This document shows, one piece after another, positions 34,172-43,914 of a stretch of 64,000 bases of DNA. Origin of the DNA: Ignavibacteriales bacterium (GTDB taxonomy: Bacteria > Bacteroidota > Ignavibacteria > Ignavibacteriales > Melioribacteraceae); contig JAPLFG010000003.1 in NCBI GenBank assembly GCA_026390795.1, positions 434,001 through 498,000 of the forward strand, read 5' to 3'. Position 1 is the stretch's first letter. Every line of letters begins with the position of its first letter. The translations under genes and the position numbers were made by a program. The notes under the pieces are model-generated. The model had not been told where the DNA came from, did no database searches, and worked only from the letters and a program-made list of their open reading frames with translations.

Positions 34172-36242
34172 TAGTTTGAACTCCGTTCTTGTTACTCTTT
34201 AAGTAAGATTTGTGGAATGCAATATTCAATCCGAGAGTAAACCAGATCATTGTGATAATTTCCTGATCACCGAAATTCCACTCGGCTAAGCCCGAGAATA
34301 AGAAACCAACAAATGCTGCCGCAGCACCAAGTGAATAAGAGGAAACGAACGGAATCTCTTTGAGCGTTTTATATATTTTCAAGTTCATCAACATAACTTT
34401 TACAAGCATATACATTACCATTACAAATCCGAATACACCGAGTATAACCAGGAATTGCATGTAATTATTATGAAGATGCCCGAAGTTTTCTTTGAGGAAT
34501 GGATCTTTATATTGAGCATAGATTTTTCCAAGATCAATATCACCAACCCCGAATACCGGATAATGAGAAAATATCTTGAATCCGGTCTTCCATTGCTCAA
34601 TCCGTTCAATGTTCGATTCATGATAAGGATCTATAAAAGAAGTGAGCCGATTCCTTTTATAGAAAGAGAAATAAAATGTTGGTCCGCTCTTTTTAAAATC
34701 TGTAAAGGAGATTCCGGTTGAGGCGATTTGCTTAAAATCAATTTTATGATTCAATTGATTTTCTGCTGAATATATAACTCCATTAAACGCACATGCATAA
34801 ATTTGGTCGGAGTCAAACTCGGTTGAAAATATTCCTTTAATTTTTTGCGATCCGACTCTTCTTATTTTACTATTTACAATTACATATTGCGTAAACTCAT
34901 CTTCACTTTGGAAGAAAAGACGATTATTGTTCACCCAAATAAAGCCCATAGGAGACTTTGTGGCAATGGAATCTACCGCCGTTATAGGTACACCGTCTCT
35001 CATTGAATATAACTTAATGTTATTATCCACCGGGGCGAATGCGGCAAACCATGTTGAGTCGCAATCAAAATTTGTAACACGGTTAATTCTTTTTAAATGG
35101 ATTCTTTGAGCAATATTCAGCGGATTCTTTATTATAGTTAATCCGCTGTCCAGATCGGATGCGTAAAAAATATTGTTTCTGGTTTTTGCTTCTGTAATAT
35201 TTCCCGGAGTACTAAATGAATTTTTAAGATGAATTTTATTTTCCGCATCTTTTTCTAATATCAATATTCTGGAATCTATTAATTGCGCTATAAAATGTTT
35301 CTCATCCCATTTATCAACCATAATTGCCGGAGAAGGTGTTTCTATTTGTTGGACCAGTTTCCCATCGTGAGTATATACTGAAATTCCTTTTTCATGATCC
35401 GCAACCATAATCGAATTGTCATTAACAAATGTTCTGCTTGCTCTTCCTTTAGTTTCAAATGAGGATTGCTGAATCAACTTCCCTTCCTTAATCTGATACA
35501 AATAAATTTTGCTTTCATTCTTAAAGAAGAACAAGGCAAAAAGAAGAAGCGCCGCAAGAGGAATTAATATCACCCATTTTCTTTTAATGATGATTATGGT
35601 CAGTATCCCGGCGGCAGCGCCCAACCACGCCGCCCGCGTATAGCTTGAGAACAAGCCGACCGCAGATATAATAAATGCGGCAAAGTAAAAAATCCTAATT
35701 GAGAGTTTCCCCTTTTCATTGATTAATAGAGCAAATAAGAAAATAGTAGTAAGACTCATCAAACCGCCGGCGGTCATTACGTACTGAAACGGAGACGGTC
35801 CCTTTGATTCTATGCTGTACAACTGTGCAATAAAATGTTCGTAAGCTATCGCAATATAAACTACCATTGTAAGTAGTGCCGCTCCGAGGTAAATCTTGAA
35901 ATAAAGCTTTGCTCTTTCGGTATCATTCACAGAAGCAGCAATTGTATATACGATTGGAATTAAAACTAGCCGCTTGAAGAAATTCCGGAATGCATTAGCG
36001 TGATCGATAGAAAAAAGAGCAGAAATAAATTCAGCAGTTAAAAAGAGAATGAACACCAGTTCAAGACCGTTCTTTTCAAACTTATTTTCTCTTGTAATTA
36101 AATATTGTACTACAAGAAGAATGAGCGCAAAGAAATATCCGATCTGATTTACAAAAATGGAATTTGTTAAACTGATTATAAAAAGTATTATAAACCCAAA
36201 AACGATTTTATCTATTGTAACATTATTTTTTTTATTGAACAT
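34164..36242 (-). CDS. O-antigen ligase (Wzy_C) family protein with propeller-like periplasmic insert
   Basis: 692 residues, far above the usual 400-450. Residues 1-240 give about ten membrane helices, with 'SSYTRAAWLGAAAG' at 199-212, the start of the Wzy_C domain. The domain resumes only at 545-600 with 'RIEQWKTGFKIFSHYPVFGVGD' split across the Arg and Gly-Val-Gly landmarks and 'HLHNNYMQ' (589-596), the usual substrate-binding His region. Between them, residues about 243-535 are soluble, beta-rich repeats ('YLYQIKEGKLIQQ', 'ISVYTHDGKLVQQI', 'ILILEKDAENKIHL', 'NIKLYSMRDGVPI') that look like a beta-propeller in the large periplasmic loop. The enzyme would join or polymerise undecaprenyl-linked glycans in the periplasm. 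It is flanked by the MsbA-like gene and the GT2 gene. Confidence 0.85.
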   Translation of the reverse strand: MFNKKNNVTIDKIVFGFIILFIISLTNSIFVNQIGYFFALILLVVQYLITRENKFEKNGLELVFILFLTAEFISALFSIDHANAFRNFFKRLVLIPIVYTIAASVNDTERAKLYFKIYLGAALLTMVVYIAIAYEHFIAQLYSIESKGPSPFQYVMTAGGLMSLTTIFLFALLINEKGKLSIRIFYFAAFIISAVGLFSSYTRAAWLGAAAGILTIIIIKRKWVILIPLAALLLFALFFFKNESKIYLYQIKEGKLIQQSSFETKGRASRTFVNDNSIMVADHEKGISVYTHDGKLVQQIETPSPAIMVDKWDEKHFIAQLIDSRILILEKDAENKIHLKNSFSTPGNITEAKTRNNIFYASDLDSGLTIIKNPLNIAQRIHLKRINRVTNFDCDSTWFAAFAPVDNNIKLYSMRDGVPITAVDSIATKSPMGFIWVNNNRLFFQSEDEFTQYVIVNSKIRRVGSQKIKGIFSTEFDSDQIYACAFNGVIYSAENQLNHKIDFKQIASTGISFTDFKKSGPTFYFSFYKRNRLTSFIDPYHESNIERIEQWKTGFKIFSHYPVFGVGDIDLGKIYAQYKDPFLKENFGHLHNNYMQFLVILGVFGFVMVMYMLVKVMLMNLKIYKTLKEIPFVSSYSLGAAAAFVGFLFSGLAEWNFGDQEIITMIWFTLGLNIAFHKSYLKSNKNGVQTIE

Positions 36243-36245
36243 TAT

Positions 36246-38105
36246 TTAATCTCTGAATTGTAGTTCATATAATTTTTTGTAAATCCCTTTCTCTTCTTTC
36301 AGCAGTTCATCATGTTTTCCGTCTTGAACAATTTGCCCTTTATCGAGAACAATGATACGGTCAGCATTGCGAATTGTACTTAGTCGGTGCGCTATTACAA
36401 ATGTTGTTCTATCAGCCATTAAGCGCTCTATAGCCTGTTGAACGAGTACCTCCGATTCGTTATCAAGGGCAGAAGTCGCTTCATCAAAGATCATTATTGG
36501 AGGATTCTTCAATAAGGCGCGCGCAATTGAAAGGCGCTGCCGCTGCCCGCCGGAAAGTTTTGTTCCTTTCTCTCCAACAATAGTATCATAACCGTGCGGA
36601 AGTTCAAGTACAAAATTATGCGCGTTGGCAGCTTTTGAGGCGGAGATTAATCTTTCTTCTGAGCAGTCATCAATTCCATAGGCAATATTGTTTTTAACAG
36701 ACTCATTGAAAAGAACGGTTTCTTGAGTTACAATTCCCATAAGCTTTCTTAAATCTTCCAAACGAATTTCCTTTATATCAATTCCATCAAGAAGAATTTT
36801 GCCCGACGTAGGATCATAGAATCGCGGAAGAAGATCAACACATGTTGTTTTGCCGGCGCCGCTGCTTCCTACAAAAGCAATCACGTTTCCCTTCTTTACA
36901 CTTAAATTGATATTATTCAGCACCAGTTCATTATCATCATCATAATGAAACGACACATTTTGAAATTCAATTTTATCTTTGAAATCGGAAATCGAAACCG
37001 GAGATGATACATTTTTGATTCTGGGTTCGGTATCTAATATTTCAAAAACTCTCTCGGCTGCGGCACTCGATTCTTGAATTCTATTATTTACGCCGCTTAA
37101 TTCTTTTATCGGCGGCATCATTTGAAATATCGCGAGCAGAAATACAATGAACTCGCTGGCATTGAGTGTTTTATCAACTAGAACAAGTTCTCCGCCGTAG
37201 TAAATCATCGCGCCGCCGACAACAACGCTTAAAAATTCAGTTAGAGGAGATGCGATATTTCTAACGCGTGCCATTTTTAAAACTAATTTGAAAAAACTTT
37301 GGGTCTGGACTTTGAATTTTTTGTTCTCATAGTTTTCCATACCAAATGCTTTTACAATCTTTACGCCCGTTATTGTTTCGTGAAGAGTGGTTGTTATATC
37401 AGCCATCATTTCTTGAAGCTGCCCGCTCTGTTTTCTAAGAATTAAACCGATCCAGCTTATTACTCCAATTGTAAACGGCAAAACCACGAGTGAAAATAAA
37501 GTTAACCTCCAGCTTATTGAAACCGCCAATCCAAGAAAGAATAATATTGTAAGAGGTTCGCGAACCATATTAAGGAATACGGCAGAAACACTCGCTTGAA
37601 CAACATTAACATCATTGGTGATTCGTGAAATTAAATTACCGGTTTTTTCATTTTTGAAATAACTCATTGGCAATTTATGAAGATGAACATAAGATTGATT
37701 TCTCAGGTCGCGGATCATCCCCTGTTCAACAAAAGCCATATAGTAGGCTTGCAGATAACCAAAAACATTTTTAAGAAGGAATGCAAACAAAATCAAAAAA
37801 CAGATCTTCAAAAGAATTTCTCTATCGGTTCCGCTGAAAAGATAATTTTTAAACGATTCGGCAATTTCGTTCCCAATTTTCGAAAGCCAGTTTCCTGCCG
37901 AAGTATCAATAGTGGTTTGCGTCAATGATTTTGTTTGCGGCTGTAATGCGCCTTTCTCTTGAAATAATGTATTCAATAGCGGGATTAACAAATAAACCGA
38001 AATTGTATTTAGCAATGCATACAAGATTGAAAAGAGTACCGAAGCCGTAAGATGCTTTCGGTAAGGTTTGATATATGATAGTACCCGGTAGTAAGTTTTC
38101 ATCAA
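36246..38105 (-). CDS. ABC transporter, MsbA-like lipid flippase (fused permease and ATPase)
   Basis: 619 residues. Six membrane helices in about 1-320, with a large extracytoplasmic loop ('GALQPQTKSLTQTT') between helices 1 and 2; then the nucleotide-binding domain with Walker A GSSGAGKT, Q-loop 'GIVTQETVLFNESV', signature 'LSGGQRQRLSIARALL', Walker B 'IMIFDEATSALD' and H-loop 'VIAHRLSTI'. This is the half-size exporter layout of MsbA, which moves lipid A-core across the inner membrane. The setting beside O-antigen ligase and GT2 supports that substrate. A second Met (38102) is an equally possible start. Confidence 0.92.
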   Translation of the reverse strand: MMKTYYRVLSYIKPYRKHLTASVLFSILYALLNTISVYLLIPLLNTLFQEKGALQPQTKSLTQTTIDTSAGNWLSKIGNEIAESFKNYLFSGTDREILLKICFLILFAFLLKNVFGYLQAYYMAFVEQGMIRDLRNQSYVHLHKLPMSYFKNEKTGNLISRITNDVNVVQASVSAVFLNMVREPLTILFFLGLAVSISWRLTLFSLVVLPFTIGVISWIGLILRKQSGQLQEMMADITTTLHETITGVKIVKAFGMENYENKKFKVQTQSFFKLVLKMARVRNIASPLTEFLSVVVGGAMIYYGGELVLVDKTLNASEFIVFLLAIFQMMPPIKELSGVNNRIQESSAAAERVFEILDTEPRIKNVSSPVSISDFKDKIEFQNVSFHYDDDNELVLNNINLSVKKGNVIAFVGSSGAGKTTCVDLLPRFYDPTSGKILLDGIDIKEIRLEDLRKLMGIVTQETVLFNESVKNNIAYGIDDCSEERLISASKAANAHNFVLELPHGYDTIVGEKGTKLSGGQRQRLSIARALLKNPPIMIFDEATSALDNESEVLVQQAIERLMADRTTFVIAHRLSTIRNADRIIVLDKGQIVQDGKHDELLKEEKGIYKKLYELQFRD

Positions 38106-38109
38106 ATTC

Positions 38110-39351
38110 TCACATTGGAAGATTGGCTAATCCACAACCGCTAAACATTGAAATAGTATATATTATTTTGTCTTTCTTGTAATCGTAAATTTTGATTTGA
38201 GAGTTTTGGACAGAATGCTCATCAAAAAATAACAACTTTCCGTGAACTAATAAATTTCCATACTTATTTCCGGAAAAGATTCTAATCGTTTTTTTCTCAA
38301 CCGCGTTTATAATTAAAATTTGCTGTCCGATCTCATTTTTACTGATTGCTGATCTGCCGCCAGTGTTATATGTGATAAGAAAAAGATAATTACCGTCATC
38401 GGACCAAAGTCCGTCTTTAATTTTCTCTTTAGTTTTAAAAATTATCTGCTCGGATTTCTCACTAAAATCTCTTAGGTAAATGTAAGATTCTCCTTGCGAA
38501 TAAACCTCTCTAAAACGGAAGCGATTGTTCAGTGAAATAGGGACGGGATTAACTTTCGGAGGTGCTGGAAACCCGTTTTGGAGAAGATCAAACGACCTTT
38601 CATTAACCTTACCTAGAATACCGTTCAGATCAACTGGAAATATTTTTTGATTTACTATTCCGGAATTAACCGAATCATATGAAGTAAAATTTATTTTAAG
38701 AGTATCGGGGTTTTCCCAGTAAGAGTAAAGTTGAACTCCATTTCCAAATTCTGTTATCTCTTTACTTTGTTCTTCTTCACGCATATATTTATAAAGTTTT
38801 GCATTGTGTATGAATCTTATTCCGCCGAACTTACCGTAACTGCCAGCCGTAGTTAAAAAGATTGTATTATTATCTTTCGAAGGATTAAGCGCTATAACTT
38901 TTTCATCCAAATTACTCCACTCAACTTCCGTTTGTTTCGTAATCAAATTAAAGTTAAAGACCGATGGTCTATCAAGATATTTGGCAACAAAGAGAACATT
39001 TGCGTAGGTATCTAGGGTTGGTTTACCTTCATGTGTAATTTTATATTCTGTAATGAGTGAATCCGAGAAAAAATTGTATGCAGACTTTCCTGCTTCCATT
39101 GAAGTTGAAAATCTACCGTAAAACAATTTGTAATTTCTCTCATATACTCTTTCGATCCTTAGTTTACTCCACAAAGACGGATTTAACGATGATCTAAAAT
39201 CTTCGACTTGATCTTGTTTTTTGAACTCGCCCAGCAAAATTGAATACGAATTTTGCTTTTCTTTTTCCTTATCCGAATTCGAACATGAAAGCAAAAGCGA
39301 AATTACAATTACAAAAATGAGCCGGGATATTTTTTGAAATCGCATAATCAT
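38110..39351 (-). CDS. Lipoprotein with SPOR-like N-domain and propeller-like C-domain
   Basis: 413 residues. The lipobox 'SLLLSC' gives Cys23. Residues about 34-85 ('YSILLGEFKKQDQVEDFRSSL...YKLFYGRFSTSMEAG') match the pattern of a SPOR domain, which binds denuded septal peptidoglycan. The rest (about 95-410) is beta-rich with repeats such as 'NVLFVAKYLD', 'NNTIFLTTAGSYGKFG', 'DDGNYLFLITYNTGG' and 'NLLVHGKLLFFDEH', a likely propeller. The gene is 4 nt from the MsbA-like gene and one gene from the ligase with a propeller insert. Function unknown; 39345 is an alternative start. Confidence 0.7.
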   Translation of the reverse strand: MIMRFQKISRLIFVIVISLLLSCSNSDKEKEKQNSYSILLGEFKKQDQVEDFRSSLNPSLWSKLRIERVYERNYKLFYGRFSTSMEAGKSAYNFFSDSLITEYKITHEGKPTLDTYANVLFVAKYLDRPSVFNFNLITKQTEVEWSNLDEKVIALNPSKDNNTIFLTTAGSYGKFGGIRFIHNAKLYKYMREEEQSKEITEFGNGVQLYSYWENPDTLKINFTSYDSVNSGIVNQKIFPVDLNGILGKVNERSFDLLQNGFPAPPKVNPVPISLNNRFRFREVYSQGESYIYLRDFSEKSEQIIFKTKEKIKDGLWSDDGNYLFLITYNTGGRSAISKNEIGQQILIINAVEKKTIRIFSGNKYGNLLVHGKLLFFDEHSVQNSQIKIYDYKKDKIIYTISMFSGCGLANLPM

Positions 39352-39381
39352 ATTACAAAGATAATGAATAGGGAGTTATAT

Positions 39382-40275
39382 TTAGCCGCGCGGATGATGA
39401 TCTCGATGGACTTGTTTGATATAATTACGGTCAATGTGAGTATAGATTTGAGTAGTGGAAATGTCGGCATGACCAAGCATCTCTTGCACCGCACGCAGAT
39501 CCGCACCGCCTTCCAGCAAATGTGTAGCAAATGAATGCCGGAATGTATGAGGATGAATTTCTTTTTTTATGCCGGCTTCCTCCGCATAACGGTTAACAAT
39601 ATTCCAAATTGACATTCTTGAAATTTTACTTCCCATCTTCATATTTAAGAATACAAAATTCTGACTCTTCGATTTTTTCTCTAAATGCGGACGCGAATGC
39701 AGTAAGTACTTCTTCAACCAGTTGATCGCACTGCTTCCAAGCGGCACAATTCTTTCTTTTGATCCCTTGCCCAACACTCTGACAACTTCATCATCAAAAT
39801 AAAGATCATTTATTTTCAGATTAATCAGTTCCGATACACGTAAGCCGGAAGAATATAATGTTTCCAGAATTGCTTTGTCCCGCAGACCAGTTATATCATC
39901 TGTATTAGGTGCGTCAAGGATTTTTTCGATTTCATTAAACGATAAAACCGCTGGTAATTTTCTTCCAATCTTAACCGGAGTAAGTTTGCCGGTTGGGTTT
40001 TTTTCAATGTAATTATTGTTTTCTAAATAACGGAAAAACCCTTTTAAAGATGACATGTAACGTGCAGCTGTTGAGCTTTCCACACCCATCTCTCTTTGGC
40101 GTTCAAAGAATGAAGATAAATGATTGGATGATACTTCATTAAAATCAGTAATTGCTTTGTCTTCAAGAAAAGAAAGGAATTTTTTTAGATCGTTGCGGTA
40201 AGCATTTGTAGTATTAGTGGAAAGGTTTTTTTCATATTGTAGAATAGCCAGATATTCTTTTACAAATTCATCCAT
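39382..40275 (-). CDS. xerD: Site-specific tyrosine recombinase XerD
   Basis: 297 residues. The N-terminal SAM-like core-binding domain (about 1-90) is followed by the catalytic domain with Arg in 'SSGLRVSELINL', His and Arg in 'HPHTFRHSFATHLLEGG', His in 'MLGHADISTTQIYTHI' and the nucleophile Tyr in the same segment. With XerC it resolves chromosome dimers at dif, working with FtsK (encoded at 55410-57878 here). The setting is core chromosomal, 4 nt after a PgpH gene; there are no transposition genes, so it is not an element integrase. Confidence 0.93.
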   Translation of the reverse strand: MDEFVKEYLAILQYEKNLSTNTTNAYRNDLKKFLSFLEDKAITDFNEVSSNHLSSFFERQREMGVESSTAARYMSSLKGFFRYLENNNYIEKNPTGKLTPVKIGRKLPAVLSFNEIEKILDAPNTDDITGLRDKAILETLYSSGLRVSELINLKINDLYFDDEVVRVLGKGSKERIVPLGSSAINWLKKYLLHSRPHLEKKSKSQNFVFLNMKMGSKISRMSIWNIVNRYAEEAGIKKEIHPHTFRHSFATHLLEGGADLRAVQEMLGHADISTTQIYTHIDRNYIKQVHRDHHPRG

Positions 40276-40278
40276 AAT

Positions 40279-42468
40279 TTATTCTTCTGGCTTTATGCTT
40301 TCTAGTTCTTCCTGATCTGGATATCTAATTCTTTTATGATGCTGACCCACCAAGATACTCAAAAATGAATCTTTTATTTTCTTCACATCTGAGAATGTTA
40401 AAGGTGCATCGTCTAGCTGTCCATCATCAATTCTGCTGTTGATCAAATTGTTTACAACATTTTCAATTTTTTGAGAATCAGAATCACTTAGGGAACGGAC
40501 TGTTGATTCGCATGCATCCGCCAGCATTACAATTGCCGTCTCTTTTGTAATCGGTTTGGGTCCCGGATAGCGGTAGTCATTTATATTAACTTTTTCTTCA
40601 CCGTAAAGTTCTTTTGCCTTTGAGTAGAAATATAACATAACCATTGTACCATGGTGCATTGGAATGAAGTCTATAATTTCTTTAGGAAGTTTATAGGTTT
40701 CGGCTAATTCTATCCCTTTGGATACATGAGCCATAATTAGTTTTACACTTTGGTCGGGTGTAAGTTGCTCATGTACATTATTAGAATTAGTTTGATTTTC
40801 GACAAAACTTTCCGGATCTAGTATTTTTCCGATATCATGATAATACGCACCCACACGTGCCAAAATTGGATTAGCGCCTATTTTTTCGGCGGCAGTTTCT
40901 GCCAGCGTTCCCATAGTTATTGAGTGATTAAATGTTCCGGGAGCGTTTTTAGAAAGTTCTTTTAGTAACGGTCTATTGAAATCGGTTAATTCAAGTAAAG
41001 TAAGGTCTGTAGTTATATTAAAAAATCTTTCTATAAAAATTATCAACCCGTATGTTATTACCGGGCTTATCAAAGCATTAGAACCGGCAAATGCAAAACT
41101 AGATAACATCTGCTCGAATGAATCAAATCTCTCAAATCCGAATGCAATAATGCTCATGACATAACCAATAAAAATATATAGGAACGAACGAAAGATTTGA
41201 GTACGGTTTTTAATGTCTCTAACTGTATATGCTGCAAGACTTCCAGCGATTATATTCATCAAGGCAAAGGCATAATCGTTTCCTTGTAATCCGCCTACGA
41301 TAAGAGATGATACAACTGTTCCGTAAAACCCTACTCTTGAGTCGAAGATCATTGTGAGCAACATCGAGGCAACCGGAACAAGTACAAGAAATTCTACCGC
41401 AGTAGAAACATTGATTTGATAAACGAAAAATGCCAACACACTAATAAAAAGGATTATAATAGCTATTAAAAGAATTTTCAGATTATCTTTATAAATTTTC
41501 TTTCTGAAGAGACGAATATAAATTATTAGCGGTAATACAATAATTAGTATATGTAAGAACTTCCCGATACTTTGTAATGATTTGCCGACAAATCCAATTT
41601 CTTCACCTTTCGCGATCCGGTAGGAATCAATTTTTAATTTTGTCTCGGGTTTGATTCTATCATGCTTGGCAACAATTCTTTCATTCTCGTTAACAATTCC
41701 AACATTACGTGGGACTTTATCTTTTGCATTTTGTACAGCAATATCTGTGAGCTGCTGGCTATAAATTAGATTCGGCTTAATAAAATTTGATACATATTCT
41801 TCAACCGCTTCATTCAATTCACCATTATTTCCCACATTGCTTGTAAGGTAAAAATTAACAAAATCATTTACGCTTTTTCGGTCCAGGTAAGATGTCTTTG
41901 GAAATATTTTTTCAAACTTTCCGTCTCGTACTGTTATACTGTCTCTTGGAATTTCACTATAGGTTAGATTAAGAAGACCTCGTTGATAAATATTTTTTAC
42001 AATTTCAAATGAATAATCAAATATTCGTGCGAGAGAAATGAGTTTGTATGTTTTTACTAATTTACGTTGGCGGGACAGATTATAAAAAACACTATAAGAA
42101 TTATCACTCAAAAAAGTTGTTTTCTTCTCATTACTGCTGCTTTTTGATAATACCTGAGAGAGGAAAACATTGTATTTCCTAAGCGAATCCAATTTGATAT
42201 TAGCAATATTGTTATCTCTGAGAAAGATCGGTTGAATCAACCTGGCTGCATTTAATTTTTCATTCTCATACTGCACCGGATCTTTTAAAATTTCAAAAGT
42301 AGTCGAAGCAATTAGATCGTCATGTATCCAGACCGAACCAACAGTAACTTCCGATTCGATTGATTCACCATGCGGAAACATCAAAACAATGAGAATTACT
42401 GTAATAAACACAATAATAAGTTTAATTCGTAAACTCGACCGTAATTTTATTTTCGTGTTCGGCTGCAT
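40279..42468 (-). CDS. 7TM-HD (PgpH/YqfF) family HD phosphohydrolase
   Basis: 729 residues. One N-terminal helix (about 15-32), a long extracytoplasmic domain (about 33-300), a seven-helix 7TMR-HD region (about 305-480) and a C-terminal HD domain with 'GTFNHSITMGTLAETAAE', 'GAYYHDIGK' (HDIG-like), 'HVSKGIELAE' and 'MHHGT'. Characterised PgpH members hydrolyse cyclic di-AMP to pApA, so this organism probably uses that messenger (family inference; no cyclase gene is in the window). The gene sits between a HAD hydrolase (4 nt) and xerD (3 nt). Confidence 0.9.
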   Translation of the reverse strand: MQPNTKIKLRSSLRIKLIIVFITVILIVLMFPHGESIESEVTVGSVWIHDDLIASTTFEILKDPVQYENEKLNAARLIQPIFLRDNNIANIKLDSLRKYNVFLSQVLSKSSSNEKKTTFLSDNSYSVFYNLSRQRKLVKTYKLISLARIFDYSFEIVKNIYQRGLLNLTYSEIPRDSITVRDGKFEKIFPKTSYLDRKSVNDFVNFYLTSNVGNNGELNEAVEEYVSNFIKPNLIYSQQLTDIAVQNAKDKVPRNVGIVNENERIVAKHDRIKPETKLKIDSYRIAKGEEIGFVGKSLQSIGKFLHILIIVLPLIIYIRLFRKKIYKDNLKILLIAIIILFISVLAFFVYQINVSTAVEFLVLVPVASMLLTMIFDSRVGFYGTVVSSLIVGGLQGNDYAFALMNIIAGSLAAYTVRDIKNRTQIFRSFLYIFIGYVMSIIAFGFERFDSFEQMLSSFAFAGSNALISPVITYGLIIFIERFFNITTDLTLLELTDFNRPLLKELSKNAPGTFNHSITMGTLAETAAEKIGANPILARVGAYYHDIGKILDPESFVENQTNSNNVHEQLTPDQSVKLIMAHVSKGIELAETYKLPKEIIDFIPMHHGTMVMLYFYSKAKELYGEEKVNINDYRYPGPKPITKETAIVMLADACESTVRSLSDSDSQKIENVVNNLINSRIDDGQLDDAPLTFSDVKKIKDSFLSILVGQHHKRIRYPDQEELESIKPEE

Positions 42469-42472
42469 GATT

Positions 42473-43318
42473 TTATTTTTTTGCCTGAAGGAGGATTTTT
42501 AAAAATTCGGCAACTCCGTCTTCATTATTGGTTCTATTGGTTATTATATCCGCCATTTTTTTAATTTCCGGTACAGCGTTAGTCATAGCAATTTTTAAAG
42601 CGTCCGTATCAAACAAAGATTTATCGTTATACCAGTCGCCAAGCACCGCTGTTTTGTCCATTCTAATTTTCAAATGCCTAATTAGTTTTCTTAGTCCTTC
42701 ACCTTTACTACATCCCATTTTTCTAATTTCAAGATAATAAGTTCCACCAAGAGATTGAGATTTATAATATAAAGAGCGAATTCCGAATGTATGCGGGAAA
42801 GTCATTTTCTTTGCAACATATTTTACACTTTCTTTGTAATCACCCATAATAACTACTTCTAGAGTTTTATCAAGAAAATCATCGTAGGCATCTACTTGCT
42901 TGTATTTAGCGCCGAATTTGTTAAGAATAAGAGGAACGTGTGCATTTCCCTCTGTAAAATAAATCGCTAAATCATGACATAATGCAATTTTGAGTAAGTA
43001 TTTATCTGCTAAATGGAGTGAGCGCAATACATATTTTTTAGGCAGATAAGCTTCAAAAATACTCTTCTCGCCGGGGGATCTTTGAATCAACGAACCATCA
43101 AGTGTAATCAACGGAATATTTATTTCGAGAAGATCTGCATATTCTGTTACAGCGCTGAGCAATCTTCCCGTCGCAATTGAAAATTTTACACCTAGTTGAG
43201 TTAGCTCTTTAACAAGCATCTTTGTTTCTTCACCCAGATTTCCATTATCATTCAGTAATGTACCGTCCAGATCAAAAACAACTAATTCTATTTTGCGGAG
43301 AAACTCTTTACTAAACAT
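42473..43318 (-). CDS. Cof-type HAD-IIB family hydrolase
   Basis: 281 residues. HAD motif I is 'VVFDLDGTLLNDNG', motif II the Thr in 'FSIATGRL', motif III the Lys in 'GCSKGEGL' and motif IV 'VLGDWYNDKSLF'. The IIB cap is the alpha/beta region at about 85-190. These enzymes dephosphorylate sugar phosphates or nucleotide-type cofactors; the substrate cannot be told. It appears to be the first gene of the run leading to nadK, with 163 nt upstream to the STAS gene. Confidence 0.9.
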   Translation of the reverse strand: MFSKEFLRKIELVVFDLDGTLLNDNGNLGEETKMLVKELTQLGVKFSIATGRLLSAVTEYADLLEINIPLITLDGSLIQRSPGEKSIFEAYLPKKYVLRSLHLADKYLLKIALCHDLAIYFTEGNAHVPLILNKFGAKYKQVDAYDDFLDKTLEVVIMGDYKESVKYVAKKMTFPHTFGIRSLYYKSQSLGGTYYLEIRKMGCSKGEGLRKLIRHLKIRMDKTAVLGDWYNDKSLFDTDALKIAMTNAVPEIKKMADIITNRTNNEDGVAEFLKILLQAKK

Positions 43319-43481
43319 TATTGTCTAAAAATAATTTCACTAATGAAAATGATATTGAAGAAATATATTAGTTTCATTTTATTTATTCGTTCAACTCAAG
43401 AGATAATTCCTTCTTCTTTCTGCTTCCACGAATATATTTGGGGGTAGATTCTATTTGATGTGCAAAAGTGGTTTGTTCTCT

Positions 43482-43841
43482 TTATAATGTTTCCAATTCT
43501 TTTAATGCTTCATTTACTGTGTTGCAGACATGAAGAACTCTATCAAGCTGAGAGATTTCTATGAGTGTCTTTACATTTTTAGTAGGCGACGCAATTCTAA
43601 TATGACCTTCGTTAGATTGAAGGATTCTAAATGCAAGTAAAATTGCGCTTAATCCGGAACTGTCACAGTATTCAACTTCCGAAAGATCAATGATCAACTT
43701 TTTCACATCTTCGGTATGAAGTAGAATTGTAAACTCACCTTTAACAAATCCGGCAATGGAAGCATCAAACCGTTTTTCATTCAATTTGAATGTGGCTATA
43801 TCGCCAATCTTTTTTAATTCGTAATTAAAATTTTCGCTCAT
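43482..43841 (-). CDS. STAS-domain protein (anti-sigma factor antagonist type)
   Basis: 119 residues, a single STAS domain. The segment 'KKLIIDLSEVEYCDSSGLSAILLAFRIL' contains the phosphorylatable Ser ('DSSGL') of SpoIIAA/RsbV-like proteins. Such proteins bind anti-sigma or serine kinases in partner switching; none is encoded here. Upstream on the minus strand TTTG-N19-TAGATTAG is a weak Bacteroidota-type promoter candidate. It may be a single-gene unit. Confidence 0.9.
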   Translation of the reverse strand: MSENFNYELKKIGDIATFKLNEKRFDASIAGFVKGEFTILLHTEDVKKLIIDLSEVEYCDSSGLSAILLAFRILQSNEGHIRIASPTKNVKTLIEISQLDRVLHVCNTVNEALKELETL

Positions 43842-43914
43842 ATTCCTATTTCTATAAATTGGATTTTTACACTACTAATCTACAAATTCAATTAAATAAT
43901 CCAAACATTATTAA

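Noticed and set aside
39382-40275. XerD-like recombinase as part of a mobile element
   Set aside because: It sits in a tight run of core genes, with no flanking repeats, excisionase or attachment site, and has the size and motifs of chromosomal XerD.
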